Notes: generated from the sequence alone by a model not told the origin. A stretch of 64,000 bases of DNA from Bradyrhizobium sp. Ghvi (GCF_900115265.1 NZ_FOVU01000001.1:124001-188000), one strand, 5' to 3'; positions 26,813-36,095 are shown, counted from the stretch's first letter. A program made the numbers and translations.

Positions 26813-28190
26813 GCGTCAATCCCTCGATGCGCACCGTCGGCGCATTGATGCCGTAGCGGAACTCGAGATTGTTGGCCGGCTGCATCGACTTGAAGATCTC
26901 GAACAGGTGGCCGGCGATCGTCACCTCGCTGACGGGATAGGTGAGCTCGCCATTCTCGATCCAGAAGCCGGAGGCGCCGCGGCTGTAGTCGCCGGTGACG
27001 CCGTTGACCCCGGAGCCGATCAGATCGGTAACGTAGAAGCCCTGGCCGATGTCGGCGATCAGCTCGGCCGGCGTCGGTGTGCCGGCTTCGAGATGCAGAT
27101 TGTAGGGTCCCGGCGACGGCGAGGACGAAACGCCGCGATGGGCGTGGCCGGTGGTGGTGAGCCCGAGCTCGCGCGCGGTGGCGCAATCCAACAGCCAGGT
27201 CGTCAGCACGCCTTCGTCGACCAGCGCGATTGTTTTCACCGCAACGCCCTCGGCATCGAACGTCTGCGAGCGCAGGCCGCGCTTGCGCAGGGGATCGTCG
27301 ATGATGCGGATGTTCTTGGCGAACAGCTGCTGGCCGAGCTTGTCCTTGAGGAAGCTGGTCTTGCGCGCGATCGAGGCGCCGTTGATCGCCCCGACGAGAT
27401 GGCCGACCAGCGAGCCCGCAACGCGCGGGTCGAACACCACGGGCACCTTGCAGGTCTCGACCTTGCGCGGATTATAGCGCGCCACCGTGCGTTCGCCGGC
27501 GGAACGGCCGACGGCTTGTGGCGACAGCAGATCGGCGCCGTGCGGTGCCGAAGTGAAGTCGTAGTCGCGCTCCATGCTGGTGCCTTCGCCGGCGATTGCG
27601 GTCGCCGAAATACCCTGGCTGGAGCGCAGGTACGAGCCGTGGAAACCTGTGGAGGTGACGAGCACCATGCCGCCGATGCCTGATGACGCCGAGGCGCCGC
27701 CGGATTTCGACACGCCCTTCACGGCAAGCGCAGCAGCCTCGGCCTCCAGCGCGCGGCGTTCGAGCTCGGCGGTTGCGGGCACGTTGGGATCGAGCAGATC
27801 GAGATCGGGGAAATCGCGCGCGAGCAGCGCGGGGTCGGCAAGGCCGACATATTTGTCGGATGGAGCGACACGAGCCATCGCGACGGCGCGCTCGGCCAGC
27901 TTGGTGACGGCATCGCCGCTGACATCGTTGGTCGAGACCACGGCCTGGCGCTGGCCGACCAGCACGCGCAGGCCGACATCGTCGCCTTCGGACCGCTCGG
28001 ACTCCTCGACGCGGCCGTCGCGCACTTCGACTCCTTGCGAGATGCCGCGCACCGCGACCGCATCGGCGGCATCCGCGCCGGCGCGCTTCGCCGCCTCGAC
28101 CAGACGCTGAGCGAGATCCGAGAGGGCGGACTGATCGAACAGGTCGCGGTTGGCTTTGGGCGAAAGCGTCGAGCTTGGTGAAGGGTTCAC
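26799..28190 (-). CDS. pmbA: TldD/PmbA-family metalloprotease-like protein
   Basis: TldD/PmbA proteins form a heteromeric peptidase linked to microcin maturation and antitoxin degradation. Features are AQRLVEAAKRAGADAADAVAVRG, GVEVRDGRVEESERSEGDDVGLRVLVG, and a C-terminal ASGFWIENGELTYPVSEVTIAGHL segment typical of PmbA. The HExxH of TldD is absent, fitting PmbA. GTG 28190 gives 463 aa; an open extension to 28265 is less likely. First gene of the downstream cluster. Assignment to pmbA rather than a paralogue is from sequence pattern. Confidence 0.85.
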   Translation of the reverse strand: MNPSPSSTLSPKANRDLFDQSALSDLAQRLVEAAKRAGADAADAVAVRGISQGVEVRDGRVEESERSEGDDVGLRVLVGQRQAVVSTNDVSGDAVTKLAERAVAMARVAPSDKYVGLADPALLARDFPDLDLLDPNVPATAELERRALEAEAAALAVKGVSKSGGASASSGIGGMVLVTSTGFHGSYLRSSQGISATAIAGEGTSMERDYDFTSAPHGADLLSPQAVGRSAGERTVARYNPRKVETCKVPVVFDPRVAGSLVGHLVGAINGASIARKTSFLKDKLGQQLFAKNIRIIDDPLRKRGLRSQTFDAEGVAVKTIALVDEGVLTTWLLDCATARELGLTTTGHAHRGVSSSPSPGPYNLHLEAGTPTPAELIADIGQGFYVTDLIGSGVNGVTGDYSRGASGFWIENGELTYPVSEVTIAGHLFEIFKSMQPANNLEFRYGINAPTVRIEGLTLGGR

Positions 28191-28446
28191 AAACGAAATC
28201 CTGTTGAGGCGGGGGTTCGGGACCGGAACCCACAGATGTGCCCTGATGGCGCGGACTTCAAGCATTTTCCGCCCGCAGAAAGCTCAGATTCGCAGCTCTC
28301 GCGCAACGTCTCGTCAATCATGTGCGCCAAGGTCTTGTCAATCATGCGGCCCGGTGACGCTGGATTAACCAGCCTTTTTAAGCGGTTTCGGAAAGCCCTG
28401 CGCTAAGGTCCTCGCATCGACCGGGAACATAATCCTGGCGGGGAGA

Positions 28447-28974
28447 ATGAAAGCCGTGAGGCGTCAAACATCAACATGCGGGGTCAACCCCGCCGGGTCG
28501 AGCCGCAACTTGCGGCTCGACCCTCTTTCCCTTCCGGTCCGCTTCGACGCGCATGATCCGCGCGCCGACGGCTACACGAGGCAGATCGAGCTTCATCGCG
28601 AACGCGTCGTGCTGCGCCGTGCCGTTCGCGGCATGCAGATGGCGATCAACGTGCGCGTCAGCGACTTCACCGGCGTGGCGCTGCGCGGCAACGACGAGGC
28701 GCAGGCCCTCGTGCTGGTCCATCGCGATCCCTCCTTGTCCGTTCCGCTGCTGGTCGGCGTCGATGGCGACGAACTCACGCAAGCCTGGGCGATCTGGAGC
28801 GAGATCTTTGCGCTGCCGCAGCTCGACGAAGGCGCCCGCAAACCGGCAGCCCGCCGCCGCCGCGCCAATGCGATCCGCGCCCGCCGTCCGAAATTCCTGA
28901 TGCGCCGCCGTACCGCCATGACGCGCGAGCTGCCGGTTCATCGCGAAGAACGCGAGATCATCGCAAGGAATTGA
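28447..28974 (+). CDS. DUF6101-like protein
   Basis: A 175-aa basic protein: DPRADGYTRQIELHRERVVLRRAV, GMQMAINVRVSDFTGVALR and LVLVHRDPSLSVPLLVG, which I recall as DUF6101 in rhizobia. The C-terminal 40 residues are Arg-rich (RRRRANAIRARRPKF). Function unknown. Convergent with ubiA, with 6 bp between the stop codons. Confidence 0.75.
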   Translation: MKAVRRQTSTCGVNPAGSSRNLRLDPLSLPVRFDAHDPRADGYTRQIELHRERVVLRRAVRGMQMAINVRVSDFTGVALRGNDEAQALVLVHRDPSLSVPLLVGVDGDELTQAWAIWSEIFALPQLDEGARKPAARRRRANAIRARRPKFLMRRRTAMTRELPVHREEREIIARN

Positions 28975-28980
28975 GCGAAG

Positions 28981-29937
28981 CTAGGCCGCCCGCATCACCG
29001 CGTCGGCCAGCAATCCCGCAAACAGCAACGAGCCCGCATATTTGTTCGAATAGAATAGTCGCTTGCACAGCTCGGGATCGTCGATCCTGAGGCGCATGAT
29101 CTGCGAGCCCAGATGCACGGCGAAAGCCGCAAGCCCGAACCAGGCCGGCCAGCGTGCATCGCCTGACGCCAGAGCGACACCGATCAGTATCACCGACAAG
29201 CCGTAGAACAGGATCAGTGCCTGGTGCGTGTGTACGCCGAACAGGCGCGCGGTGGACTTGATGCCAATCAGCGCGTCGTCCTCGGCATCTTGATGCGCAT
29301 AGATGGTGTCATAGCCGATCACCCAGGAAATCGCGCCGGCATAGAGCACGAGCGCAGTGACGTCGATGCGTCCGAAGGTGACCGCGAAGCCCATCAATGC
29401 GCCCCAGGAAAAGGCGAGCCCGAGCACGATCTGCGGCCACCAGGTGATGCGCTTCATGAAGGGATAGATCGCGACGATCAGAAGCGAAGCAATGCCGGTC
29501 AAGACCGCGAAGCGATTGAACTGAAGCAGCACAACGAGCCCTATCAGGGCCTGCGCGACCATGAAGGTCAGCGCCTGCTTCGTGGTCACCTGCCCCGACG
29601 GCAGCGGCCGCGAGCGGGTGCGCTCGACCTTGTCGTCGAGGTCGCGGTCGGTGATGTCGTTCCAGGTGCAGCCAGCGCCGCGCATGACGAAGGCGCCGAT
29701 GAAGAACAACACGATCATCAGCGGCAGGCCGCGGACGTCGTGCGCCATGCCGCTCGCGAGAGCGGCCGACCACCAGCACGGCATCAACAGAAGCCAGGAT
29801 CCGATCGGACGGTCGAAGCGGGCCAGGCGCAGATACGGCCTGGCCCATTGCGGCGCGAGCGTATCGACCCAGTTGCCGGTCGAATCGGCAACACGGGCTG
29901 ATGCGCTAGTGCCCACTTTTCGAAGTTCGTATTCCAT
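28981..29937 (-). CDS. ubiA: 4-hydroxybenzoate polyprenyltransferase UbiA
   Basis: Integral membrane enzyme that joins the polyprenyl chain to 4-hydroxybenzoate in ubiquinone synthesis. The two Asp-rich motifs are NDITDRDLDDKVERTRSRPL and DTIYAHQDAEDD. About nine hydrophobic segments are seen across 318 aa, and ARFDRPIGSWLLLMPCWW is typical. The first 12 residues (MEYELRKVGTSA) are encoded by one arm of a long inverted repeat, and the ATG lies in its loop. In relatives the N-terminus reads nearer to ...VADSTGNWVDT, so this repeat may have rewritten the start. Confidence 0.93.
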   Translation of the reverse strand: MEYELRKVGTSASARVADSTGNWVDTLAPQWARPYLRLARFDRPIGSWLLLMPCWWSAALASGMAHDVRGLPLMIVLFFIGAFVMRGAGCTWNDITDRDLDDKVERTRSRPLPSGQVTTKQALTFMVAQALIGLVVLLQFNRFAVLTGIASLLIVAIYPFMKRITWWPQIVLGLAFSWGALMGFAVTFGRIDVTALVLYAGAISWVIGYDTIYAHQDAEDDALIGIKSTARLFGVHTHQALILFYGLSVILIGVALASGDARWPAWFGLAAFAVHLGSQIMRLRIDDPELCKRLFYSNKYAGSLLFAGLLADAVMRAA

Positions 29938-29982
29938 CGCTGCGATTCCGGTACGAACTTCGAAAACTATAAGGGCACTAGC
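29905..29982. repeat. Long inverted repeat spanning the ubiA start codon
   Basis: The outer arms GCTAGTGCCC (29905-29914) and GGGCACTAGC (29973-29982) are perfect. The inner 15-bp arms, 29917-29931 and 29952-29966, are also perfect and centre on CGAAGTTCG. The 20-nt loop (29932-29951) contains the ubiA ATG. It could hide or expose the ubiA start, or be a mobile palindrome that landed there. Confidence 0.8.
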
Positions 29983-29996
29983 TATGAATCACAGCT

Positions 29997-30076
29997 CACG
30001 TGCCGTTTATCGATTTGAAGTTCCTGGAAGGAGTTCACGGCAGGCGCTGCAGGAACTTCAAATCGGCGGGCACGTG
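29997..30076. repeat. Second, similarly built inverted repeat
   Basis: The outer arms CACGTGCC (29997-30004) and GGCACGTG (30069-30076), and the 15-bp inner arms CGATTTGAAGTTCCT (30011-30025) and its exact complement (30051-30065). It shares GAAGTTC and the GTGCC outer end with the neighbouring repeat and is separated from it by 14 bp. It ends 2 bp from the stop of the next gene. Confidence 0.8.
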
Positions 30077-30078
30077 GC

Positions 30079-30741
30079 TCATCGGGTGAGGACGTTGCCG
30101 TTGAGCGTGTCGAAGGTGCTGCCGCCCTTCTTGCCGACATTGACTTCCGGCGCCGAGCCCGATCCCACCACCTCGCTCAGCGACGGGCCCGCCGGGCCGC
30201 GCGGCTGGCTCGCCATCTGCTGGGCGACGTTGCAGACCTTTGTCTGCATAGCCTCGGTATTCTTGTGACCGCCCTTCAACTGCTCGCCGACACTCGGCGG
30301 GATTCCGCATTTGGCGGCATGGGACTCGACGTATTTGATCATCTTGAGCTCGGCTTGGCCGAAGTTCTTGATCAACTTGCAAGCTTCGTCAGGCGAAGCG
30401 TGACGGTCGCTCGCGGCCTTGATCAACTTGCCGCGCTTCTCGGCTTCCTCCCGGAGGGGCGTGAACGCCTTCATACAATCTTCACCCGGACCGGCCTGCG
30501 TCGGCGGGGCAGCGCTGAAAGCGCCGGCGCCACCGAGGGGCGCTGCGCCGTTGACCGGGAACGAGGCCTGTGGCGGGGCGCCGACGGAGGCGACCGGCGC
30601 GCGGCCGTTCACAGGCGGAAATGCGGGATCGGCTGCGGCCTGGCCCGGCAGCGGCGCCGGGAATCCCTGGGCATGCGCGCCCGCGGCCCCCATGATGACC
30701 ATGGCGGCAGTAATCGGAACCATCAAACGACGGATTATCAA
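30079..30741 (-). CDS. Secreted Pro/Ala/Gly-rich protein (unknown)
   Basis: A 220-aa exported protein with signal peptide MIIRRLMVPITAAMVIMGAAGAHA. A proline/alanine-rich linker (residues 25-85) precedes a helical domain: EDCMKAFTPLREEAEKRGKLI, ASPDEACKLIKNFGQAELKMI, ESHAAKCGIPP and KVCNVAQQMAS. Four Cys fall in the latter. The end, GGSTFDTLNGNVLTR, is conserved-looking. I recall unnamed Bradyrhizobium proteins of this type; no function. Same strand as ubiA but separated by two inverted repeats. Confidence 0.75.
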   Translation of the reverse strand: MIIRRLMVPITAAMVIMGAAGAHAQGFPAPLPGQAAADPAFPPVNGRAPVASVGAPPQASFPVNGAAPLGGAGAFSAAPPTQAGPGEDCMKAFTPLREEAEKRGKLIKAASDRHASPDEACKLIKNFGQAELKMIKYVESHAAKCGIPPSVGEQLKGGHKNTEAMQTKVCNVAQQMASQPRGPAGPSLSEVVGSGSAPEVNVGKKGGSTFDTLNGNVLTR

Positions 30742-30948
30742 GATAGTCTCTCCGGCAGGAGCTTACGGGGTTCGGCGTCTTCCAATTGAAGCGCAACCAG
30801 CGTGCGCGCGATTTTACGATTCCCGCCGAGGCTTAACAACCCGTTGAATAGGGCAAGAGCGCGGCGCGCCGACGCAGCATTTCGGCAATATTTGCCCCCG
30901 AACCGACCGCTTTCGGTTAAGAACGGCGGCAAATCGGACTTTTGACCA

Positions 30949-31704
30949 ATGCCCTCCCACGATTTTCGCGCCCCCCGCCTGTTCGTCGACGCCCCCCTGG
31001 CCCAGGACGCCAGGATCGCCCTCGACCGCGACCAGAGCAACTATCTCGGCAATGTGCTGCGGCTTTCCGCCGGGGCCGAGGTGCTGGCCTTCAATGGCCG
31101 CGACGGCGAATGGCAGGCCGCAATCGAAGGCCGCAAGCGGCCGGATGGCCTCGTCATCCTGCAGCCGACCCGGCCCCAGGACCGCCTGCCCGACCTCGCC
31201 TACGTCTTCGCCCCGCTCAAGCATGCCCGGCTCGACTACATGGTCCAGAAGGCCATCGAGATGGGCGCTGCCAGCTTGCGGCCGGTCCTGACCCGGTTCA
31301 CGCAAGCCTCCCGGGTCAACACCGAGCGAATGCGCGCCAATGTGGTCGAGGCGGCCGAGCAATGTGGCATTTTGAGCATCGCCACTGTCGCCGAACCCAT
31401 GCCGCTGGAGCGTTACCTCAGCCAGCGCCCGGCCGACCGCCTGCTGATCTTCTGCGATGAGGCAGCCGAGCTCGAAAACCCGATCCAGAGCCTGCAAAGC
31501 GCCCGTGAGCCCGGACAAGGTATCGACGTCCTGATCGGACCCGAGGGCGGCTTCGCCGAGGACGAACGGGCCCTGCTGCTGCGCCAGCCGAAGATCCTGC
31601 GGCTGGCGCTCGGCCCGCGGATCATGCGGGCTGACACCGCCGCTGTGGCGGCGCTGGCGCTGGTGCAGGCGGTGCTGGGCGATTGGGGCGGCAAAACCGC
31701 CTGA
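30949..31704 (+). CDS. rsmE: 16S rRNA (uracil1498-N3)-methyltransferase RsmE
   Basis: SPOUT-fold enzyme that methylates U1498 of 16S rRNA using SAM. The 251-aa protein has FVDAPLAQDARIALDRDQSNYLGNVLRL, LAYVFAPLKHARLDYMVQKAIEMG, VEAAEQCGILSI and the C-terminal knot region IGPEGGFAEDE, followed by ILRLALGPRIMRADTA. All are RsmE signatures. It is a monocistronic or first gene, followed by hisZ after a 129-bp gap. Confidence 0.95.
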   Translation: MPSHDFRAPRLFVDAPLAQDARIALDRDQSNYLGNVLRLSAGAEVLAFNGRDGEWQAAIEGRKRPDGLVILQPTRPQDRLPDLAYVFAPLKHARLDYMVQKAIEMGAASLRPVLTRFTQASRVNTERMRANVVEAAEQCGILSIATVAEPMPLERYLSQRPADRLLIFCDEAAELENPIQSLQSAREPGQGIDVLIGPEGGFAEDERALLLRQPKILRLALGPRIMRADTAAVAALALVQAVLGDWGGKTA

Positions 31705-31833
31705 TCCCGTGCGTTGCCCCGCCGTTAAGCGATTGATCCTTTGGAGGTCGAAACCGGTTTCGGGCCATGCTAAGGGCTGCGCCAACTCGTCTCCCCTTCC
31801 CCCTGCCCGGTTCCACCGGGACGATGGACCCCT

Positions 31834-32985
31834 GTGATGACCGCGACTGCCACCTCAAATGCTGCCGGCTCCGCCTGGGCGGATACGCTGCTGTTGTCGT
31901 TTGCGCAGGCCGGCTACGTCAGGGCCGAACCGGCGATCCTGCAGCCAGCCGAGCCGTTCCTCGACCTGTCCGGCGAGGATATCCGCAAGAGCCTCTATTT
32001 GACGACCGACCTGTCCGGCGAGGAGCTCTGCCTGCGCCCCGACCTGACGATCCCGGTGGCGCGCGACTACCTCGCCTCCGGCCGCGCCGGCGAGCCGGCC
32101 GGATTCAGCTATCTGGGTCCCGTGTTCCGCTACCGCGGTGGCCAGCCCAGCGAATTCCTCCAGGCCGGCATCGAATCGTTCGGCCGCCAGGACCGTGCCG
32201 CCGCCGATGCCGAGACCCTGGCGCTGGCGCTGGAGGCGACCGCTGCCTTCGGCGTGCGCGACGTCGAGATCCGCACCGGAGACGTGGCGCTGTTCAATGC
32301 GCTGCTCGACGCGCTCAACCTTTATCCGGTCTGGCGCCGCCGTTTGGTCAAGGACTTCAACCGCAAGATCAGCCTGGAGCAGGATCTGGAGCGGCTGGCG
32401 GCTGCGACCACTGCGACCCGCAGCGAATATGAGGGCGTGCTGGCCGCGCTCGCCGGCTCCGACCGCAAGGCGGCGCTGGCTTTCGTCACCGATCTGATGT
32501 CGATAGCCGGCACCACCAATGTCGGCGGCCGCACCACGGCCGAGATCGCGGACCGCTTCCTCGAACAGTCGACGCTGAAGGGCGGCGCGCTGCCGCGCGA
32601 AGCAATCGCGGTGCTGAAGCGCTTCCTCTCGATCACGGGCAATCCGGACGAGGCCGTCGCGGAGCTGCGCGCGCTCACCACCGACGCAAAGCTCGACCTT
32701 GCCGGCGCGATCGACCAGTTCGAAAGCCGGGTCGGCTTCATGGCGGCGCGCGGCATCGAGGTGAAGACCACGCGTTTCTCGACCGCGTTCGGCCGCGGGC
32801 TCGACTATTACACCGGCTTTGAATTCGAGCTGCATCACAGGGGCAACGGCGCCGAACCGCTGGTCGCCGGCGGCCGCTATGATGGATTGATGACCCAGCT
32901 CGGATCGCCGGCTCCGATTCCGGCGGTCGGCTTCTCGGTCTGGGTCGACGCGCTGACCCGGATCGGGCGCAAGGTGGGAGCTTAA
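31834..32985 (+). CDS. hisZ: ATP phosphoribosyltransferase regulatory subunit HisZ
   Basis: HisZ is a histidyl-tRNA-synthetase-like regulatory partner of HisG in the first step of histidine synthesis; it lacks aminoacylation. The protein has class II synthetase features: LCLRPDLTIPVARDYL, PAGFSYLGPVFRYRGGQPSEFLQAG, and RGLDYYTGFEFELHH near the end. GTG 31834 and ATG 31837 are adjacent possible starts (383 or 382 aa). hisG follows after 3 bp, so they form an operon. HisZ normally pairs with the short HisG form, whereas here HisG is longer. Confidence 0.95.
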   Translation: MMTATATSNAAGSAWADTLLLSFAQAGYVRAEPAILQPAEPFLDLSGEDIRKSLYLTTDLSGEELCLRPDLTIPVARDYLASGRAGEPAGFSYLGPVFRYRGGQPSEFLQAGIESFGRQDRAAADAETLALALEATAAFGVRDVEIRTGDVALFNALLDALNLYPVWRRRLVKDFNRKISLEQDLERLAAATTATRSEYEGVLAALAGSDRKAALAFVTDLMSIAGTTNVGGRTTAEIADRFLEQSTLKGGALPREAIAVLKRFLSITGNPDEAVAELRALTTDAKLDLAGAIDQFESRVGFMAARGIEVKTTRFSTAFGRGLDYYTGFEFELHHRGNGAEPLVAGGRYDGLMTQLGSPAPIPAVGFSVWVDALTRIGRKVGA

Positions 32986-32988
32986 GCC

Positions 32989-33966
32989 ATGAGCGCGCCA
33001 TTCGTTCTGGCCGTTCCCTCCAAGGGCCGCCTTCAGGAAAACGCGGAAGGGTTCTTCGCCCGCGCAGGGCTCAAGCTGTCGAAGGCCGGCGGCGCCCGCG
33101 ACTATCGCGGCACGATCGCGGGTCTCGAAAACGTCGAGGTGGCCTATCTCTCGGCGAGCGAGATCGCCTCGCAATTGTCCCGCGGCTTTGCGCATCTCGG
33201 CGTCACCGGCGAAGATCTGGTGCGAGAGACCATCGCAGACGCCGACAAGCACGTGTCCCTGATCGACGGGCTCGGCTTCGGCTATGCCGACGTCGTGGTC
33301 GCGGTACCGCAAGCGTGGATCGACGTTCGCACCATGGCGGATCTCGACGACGTCACCACCGGCTTCCGCGAGCAGCATCACATGCGGATGCGGGTCGCGA
33401 CCAAGTTCGTCAACCTGACCCGCACCTTCTTCCAGACCCACGGCATCACCGATTACCGCATTGTCGAGAGCGCGGGTGCCACCGAAGGCGCGCCGGCGGC
33501 CGGCAGCGCCGAGCTGATCGTCGACATCACCACCACGGGCGCGACGCTCGCCGCCAACGGCTTGCGCGTGCTCGACGACGGCGTGATGTTGCGCAGCCAG
33601 GCCAACCTGGTCGCCTCAAAGCACGCCGACTGGTCGCCGCAGGCGATGGAAACCGCGCGTGTGATCCTCGACCACATCGCGGCACGGGCGCGCGCCAACA
33701 AATATCGCGAAGTGCGAACCCGATTCCGGCAATGCGATGCCGCCCTTCTTGGCGAAGCGCACAGCCGGTTCGGCGTCGAAGCCCCGTTCGGCGGACCGAC
33801 CTCGTCGGGCATGCTGACGCTGCACTGCCCGCCGGGCCAGCTCTATGCGCTGGCGAGCTTCCTGCGCGAGCATGGCGCCGAGACCGTCTCGGTGGTCTCG
33901 CTCGACTACGTGTTCGACCGGGAGAATCCGCTGTTCGCCAAGCTCGAGGCGTTCCTGCGGCGGTGA
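32989..33966 (+). CDS. hisG: ATP phosphoribosyltransferase HisG
   Basis: Catalyses the committed step of histidine synthesis (ATP + PRPP). At 325 aa it is longer than the short HisZ-dependent form (about 210-230 aa, from memory). Features: [86 protein letters not shown] and a C-terminal part [17 protein letters not shown]. Retaining hisZ beside a 325-aa HisG is therefore notable. The gene follows hisZ by 3 bp. Confidence 0.94.
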   Translation: MSAPFVLAVPSKGRLQENAEGFFARAGLKLSKAGGARDYRGTIAGLENVEVAYLSASEIASQLSRGFAHLGVTGEDLVRETIADADKHVSLIDGLGFGYADVVVAVPQAWIDVRTMADLDDVTTGFREQHHMRMRVATKFVNLTRTFFQTHGITDYRIVESAGATEGAPAAGSAELIVDITTTGATLAANGLRVLDDGVMLRSQANLVASKHADWSPQAMETARVILDHIAARARANKYREVRTRFRQCDAALLGEAHSRFGVEAPFGGPTSSGMLTLHCPPGQLYALASFLREHGAETVSVVSLDYVFDRENPLFAKLEAFLRR

Positions 33967-34066
33967 ACCCCAAAGTTGTTGAGCTGTTCCGTTCAGCGTA
34001 GCGACAGCAAACGGCAGCTACCATATGCTGTTGAGATGACCTTGAACGCCTCGGGAACCTTGATCG

Positions 34067-35113
34067 ATGACGCTGGGCTCTGACGTTTCCGCCCTGACGA
34101 CCACCGCAGCGAATGCCGCGGCGAAGGGGCTGTCGATTGTCGTCCCGGTTTACAACGAGGCGGCAGGCCTCGCCGCCCTGCACCAGCGCATCTGCGATCT
34201 CGCCAAGACCTTGCGGCAACGCTATCGGCTCGGTTGCGAGGTCGTCTATGTCGACGACGGCAGCGCGGACGCGACGCTGTCGATCGCACGCAGCCTGCCG
34301 GCCGACGCGGTCGACGTCCAGGTGGTCTCGCTGTCGCGCAATTTCGGCAAGGAAGCCGCACTGATGGCCGGACTCGACCATGCGCGTCTCGGCGCGGTGA
34401 TGTTCATGGACGGCGACGGTCAGCATCCACCGGCGCTGATCGAGCAGTTGGTGCGGCACTGGATCGATGACGGTTATGACGTCGTCTATACCGCTAAGGC
34501 ACATCGCGACAACGAGACGTTCCTGCGCCGGGTCGCCGTGCACGGCTTTTACGCGCTGATCAATTGGGGCGCCCGTCAGAAGATTCCGGAAGACGCCGGC
34601 GACTTCCGCCTGCTCTCGCCGCGCGCGGTCACCGCGCTCAGGCAGTTGCCGGAGCGCAACCGCTTCTTCAAAGGACTGGCAAGCTGGATCGGCTTCCGGC
34701 AGATCCGTGTCGACTACGAGCCTGCGGCGCGCGCCCATGGTGTGACCACCTTCAATGCCGCACGTCTGCTCGGCCTGTCGATCGAGGGCCTGACCTCGTT
34801 CTCGGTGGCGCCACTGCGCCTCGCCAGCCTGCTTGGCGTCGTTCTCGCCGGCGTCGCCTTCCTGTTCGGCCTCTCGATCCTCTGGGAGGTTTTCACGACC
34901 GGCAAGCAGGTGCCGGGCTATCCTTCGCTCGTGGTCGGCCTGATGACGATCGGCGGCGTGCAGCTCATCATGATCGGCATCGTCGGCGAATATATCGGCA
35001 AGATCCTCTCCGAGCTGAAGGCGCGTCCGATCTACTTCGTCGCCGAGCACAGCGAAAAGCATTTTGACGCCGACACCGTCGGCGACGCATCCAACAGGAC
35101 CGCGGCCGAATGA
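34067..35113 (+). CDS. Membrane glycosyltransferase family 2 (DPM1/GtrB/ArnC type)
   Basis: Transfers a sugar to polyprenyl phosphate at the inner membrane. The GT2 core has LSIVVPVYNEAAGL, VVYVDDGSADATL, FGKEAALMAGLDHA and FMDGDGQHPPALI (DXD-type). DFRLLSPRAV and RNRFFKGLASWIGFRQ are typical of DPM1-like enzymes. Two C-terminal helices follow (LASLLGVVLAGVAFLFGLSI; LMTIGGVQLIMIGIVGEYIG). The 348-aa gene overlaps the next by 4 bp (ATGA). That partner is a polysaccharide-deacetylase-like protein, so the pair probably makes and then deacetylates a lipid-linked amino sugar. Confidence 0.88.
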   Translation: MTLGSDVSALTTTAANAAAKGLSIVVPVYNEAAGLAALHQRICDLAKTLRQRYRLGCEVVYVDDGSADATLSIARSLPADAVDVQVVSLSRNFGKEAALMAGLDHARLGAVMFMDGDGQHPPALIEQLVRHWIDDGYDVVYTAKAHRDNETFLRRVAVHGFYALINWGARQKIPEDAGDFRLLSPRAVTALRQLPERNRFFKGLASWIGFRQIRVDYEPAARAHGVTTFNAARLLGLSIEGLTSFSVAPLRLASLLGVVLAGVAFLFGLSILWEVFTTGKQVPGYPSLVVGLMTIGGVQLIMIGIVGEYIGKILSELKARPIYFVAEHSEKHFDADTVGDASNRTAAE

Positions 35114-35955
35114 GCGCGGCGGCGACGCCGCGGCGGATCTGGCTCTGCGCCGACGATTACGGCATCAGCCCCGGCGTCAATCGCGCCATCCGCGACCTGA
35201 TCGAACGCGCCCGCCTCAATGCGACGTCTGTGATGATGGTCGGCCCCGCGATCGAGCAGCGCGAGATCGAGGCGCTTCAGGCCTCCGCGAAAGCAAGCCC
35301 GCGCTGCGCGATCGGACTGCATGTGACGCTGTCGGCGCCGTTCCGCCCTCTCACCATGCATTTTCGCCCCTTGGACGGCGACATGTTCATGGCGTTTCCA
35401 AAGCTGCTGCGTGCAGGATTGCTGCGGCGCCTCGACAGCGAATTCTTTCGCAACGAAGTGCGAGCGCAGCTTTTGGCGTTCGCGGAAGCCTTCGGCCGGG
35501 CGCCCGACTTCGTCGACGGCCATCAGCACGTGCAGCTGTTTCCGCAAGTGCGCGACGGCTTCGTCGAGGCCGTCAGCGAGATCGCGCCCAAAGCCTGGGT
35601 TCGGCAGGGCGGACGCGACCTACCTCTGGCGCAGCGGCTGGCTTCGCCAAAAGCCATGGTGCTCGATGTCCTCAGCGCGCAATTCCGCCGCCGCGCGGCG
35701 CGCGCCGGTCTCGCATTCAATCCCGCCTTTGCCGGCGCCTATGATTTCACGCGCCCAGCCGATTTCGGCGAGTTGATGCAGCAATTCCTGGAGGGCCTTC
35801 CCGAGGGTGGCCTCGTGATGTGCCATCCCGGCTACGTCGACGAGGTGCTCACCGGCCTCGATCCCATGACCGATGTCCGCGAGCGCGAGCATGCCTATCT
35901 CGCCAGCGACGCCTTCGCGCGGCTTCTCGCGACCAGCAAGGTGACATTGGCATGA
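35110..35955 (+). CDS. ChbG/HpnK (YdjC)-family carbohydrate deacetylase
   Basis: A metal-dependent N-deacetylase of 281 aa. Metal and active-site motifs: CADDYGISPGVN (Asp pair), AIGLHVTLSAPF, DGHQHVQLFP and MCHPGYVDE. In the family, ChbG acts on chitooligosaccharides, HpnK on hopanoid glucosamine and NaxD on undecaprenyl-phosphate-linked sugar. The ATGA overlap with a polyprenyl-phosphate glycosyltransferase favours the NaxD-like role. No hopanoid genes are seen nearby. Confidence 0.88.
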   Translation: MSAAATPRRIWLCADDYGISPGVNRAIRDLIERARLNATSVMMVGPAIEQREIEALQASAKASPRCAIGLHVTLSAPFRPLTMHFRPLDGDMFMAFPKLLRAGLLRRLDSEFFRNEVRAQLLAFAEAFGRAPDFVDGHQHVQLFPQVRDGFVEAVSEIAPKAWVRQGGRDLPLAQRLASPKAMVLDVLSAQFRRRAARAGLAFNPAFAGAYDFTRPADFGELMQQFLEGLPEGGLVMCHPGYVDEVLTGLDPMTDVREREHAYLASDAFARLLATSKVTLA

Positions 35956-36095
35956 AACCGGCGAAAGCCAGCCTTGAACGACAAGCCTTGCGGGACAGTC
36001 TGTCGCATACCGAAATTTAATCCTGCCGCCACTGTTGGGGCCACAATGGAACCCTACATCCCGCTTGCGCTTGTTTCGCGCGAGGGAGACTGACC

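Noticed and set aside
31855..35062. Long minus-strand frames opposite hisZ, hisG and the glycosyltransferase
   Set aside because: GC-rich third positions keep the opposite strand open; the forward proteins are certain.
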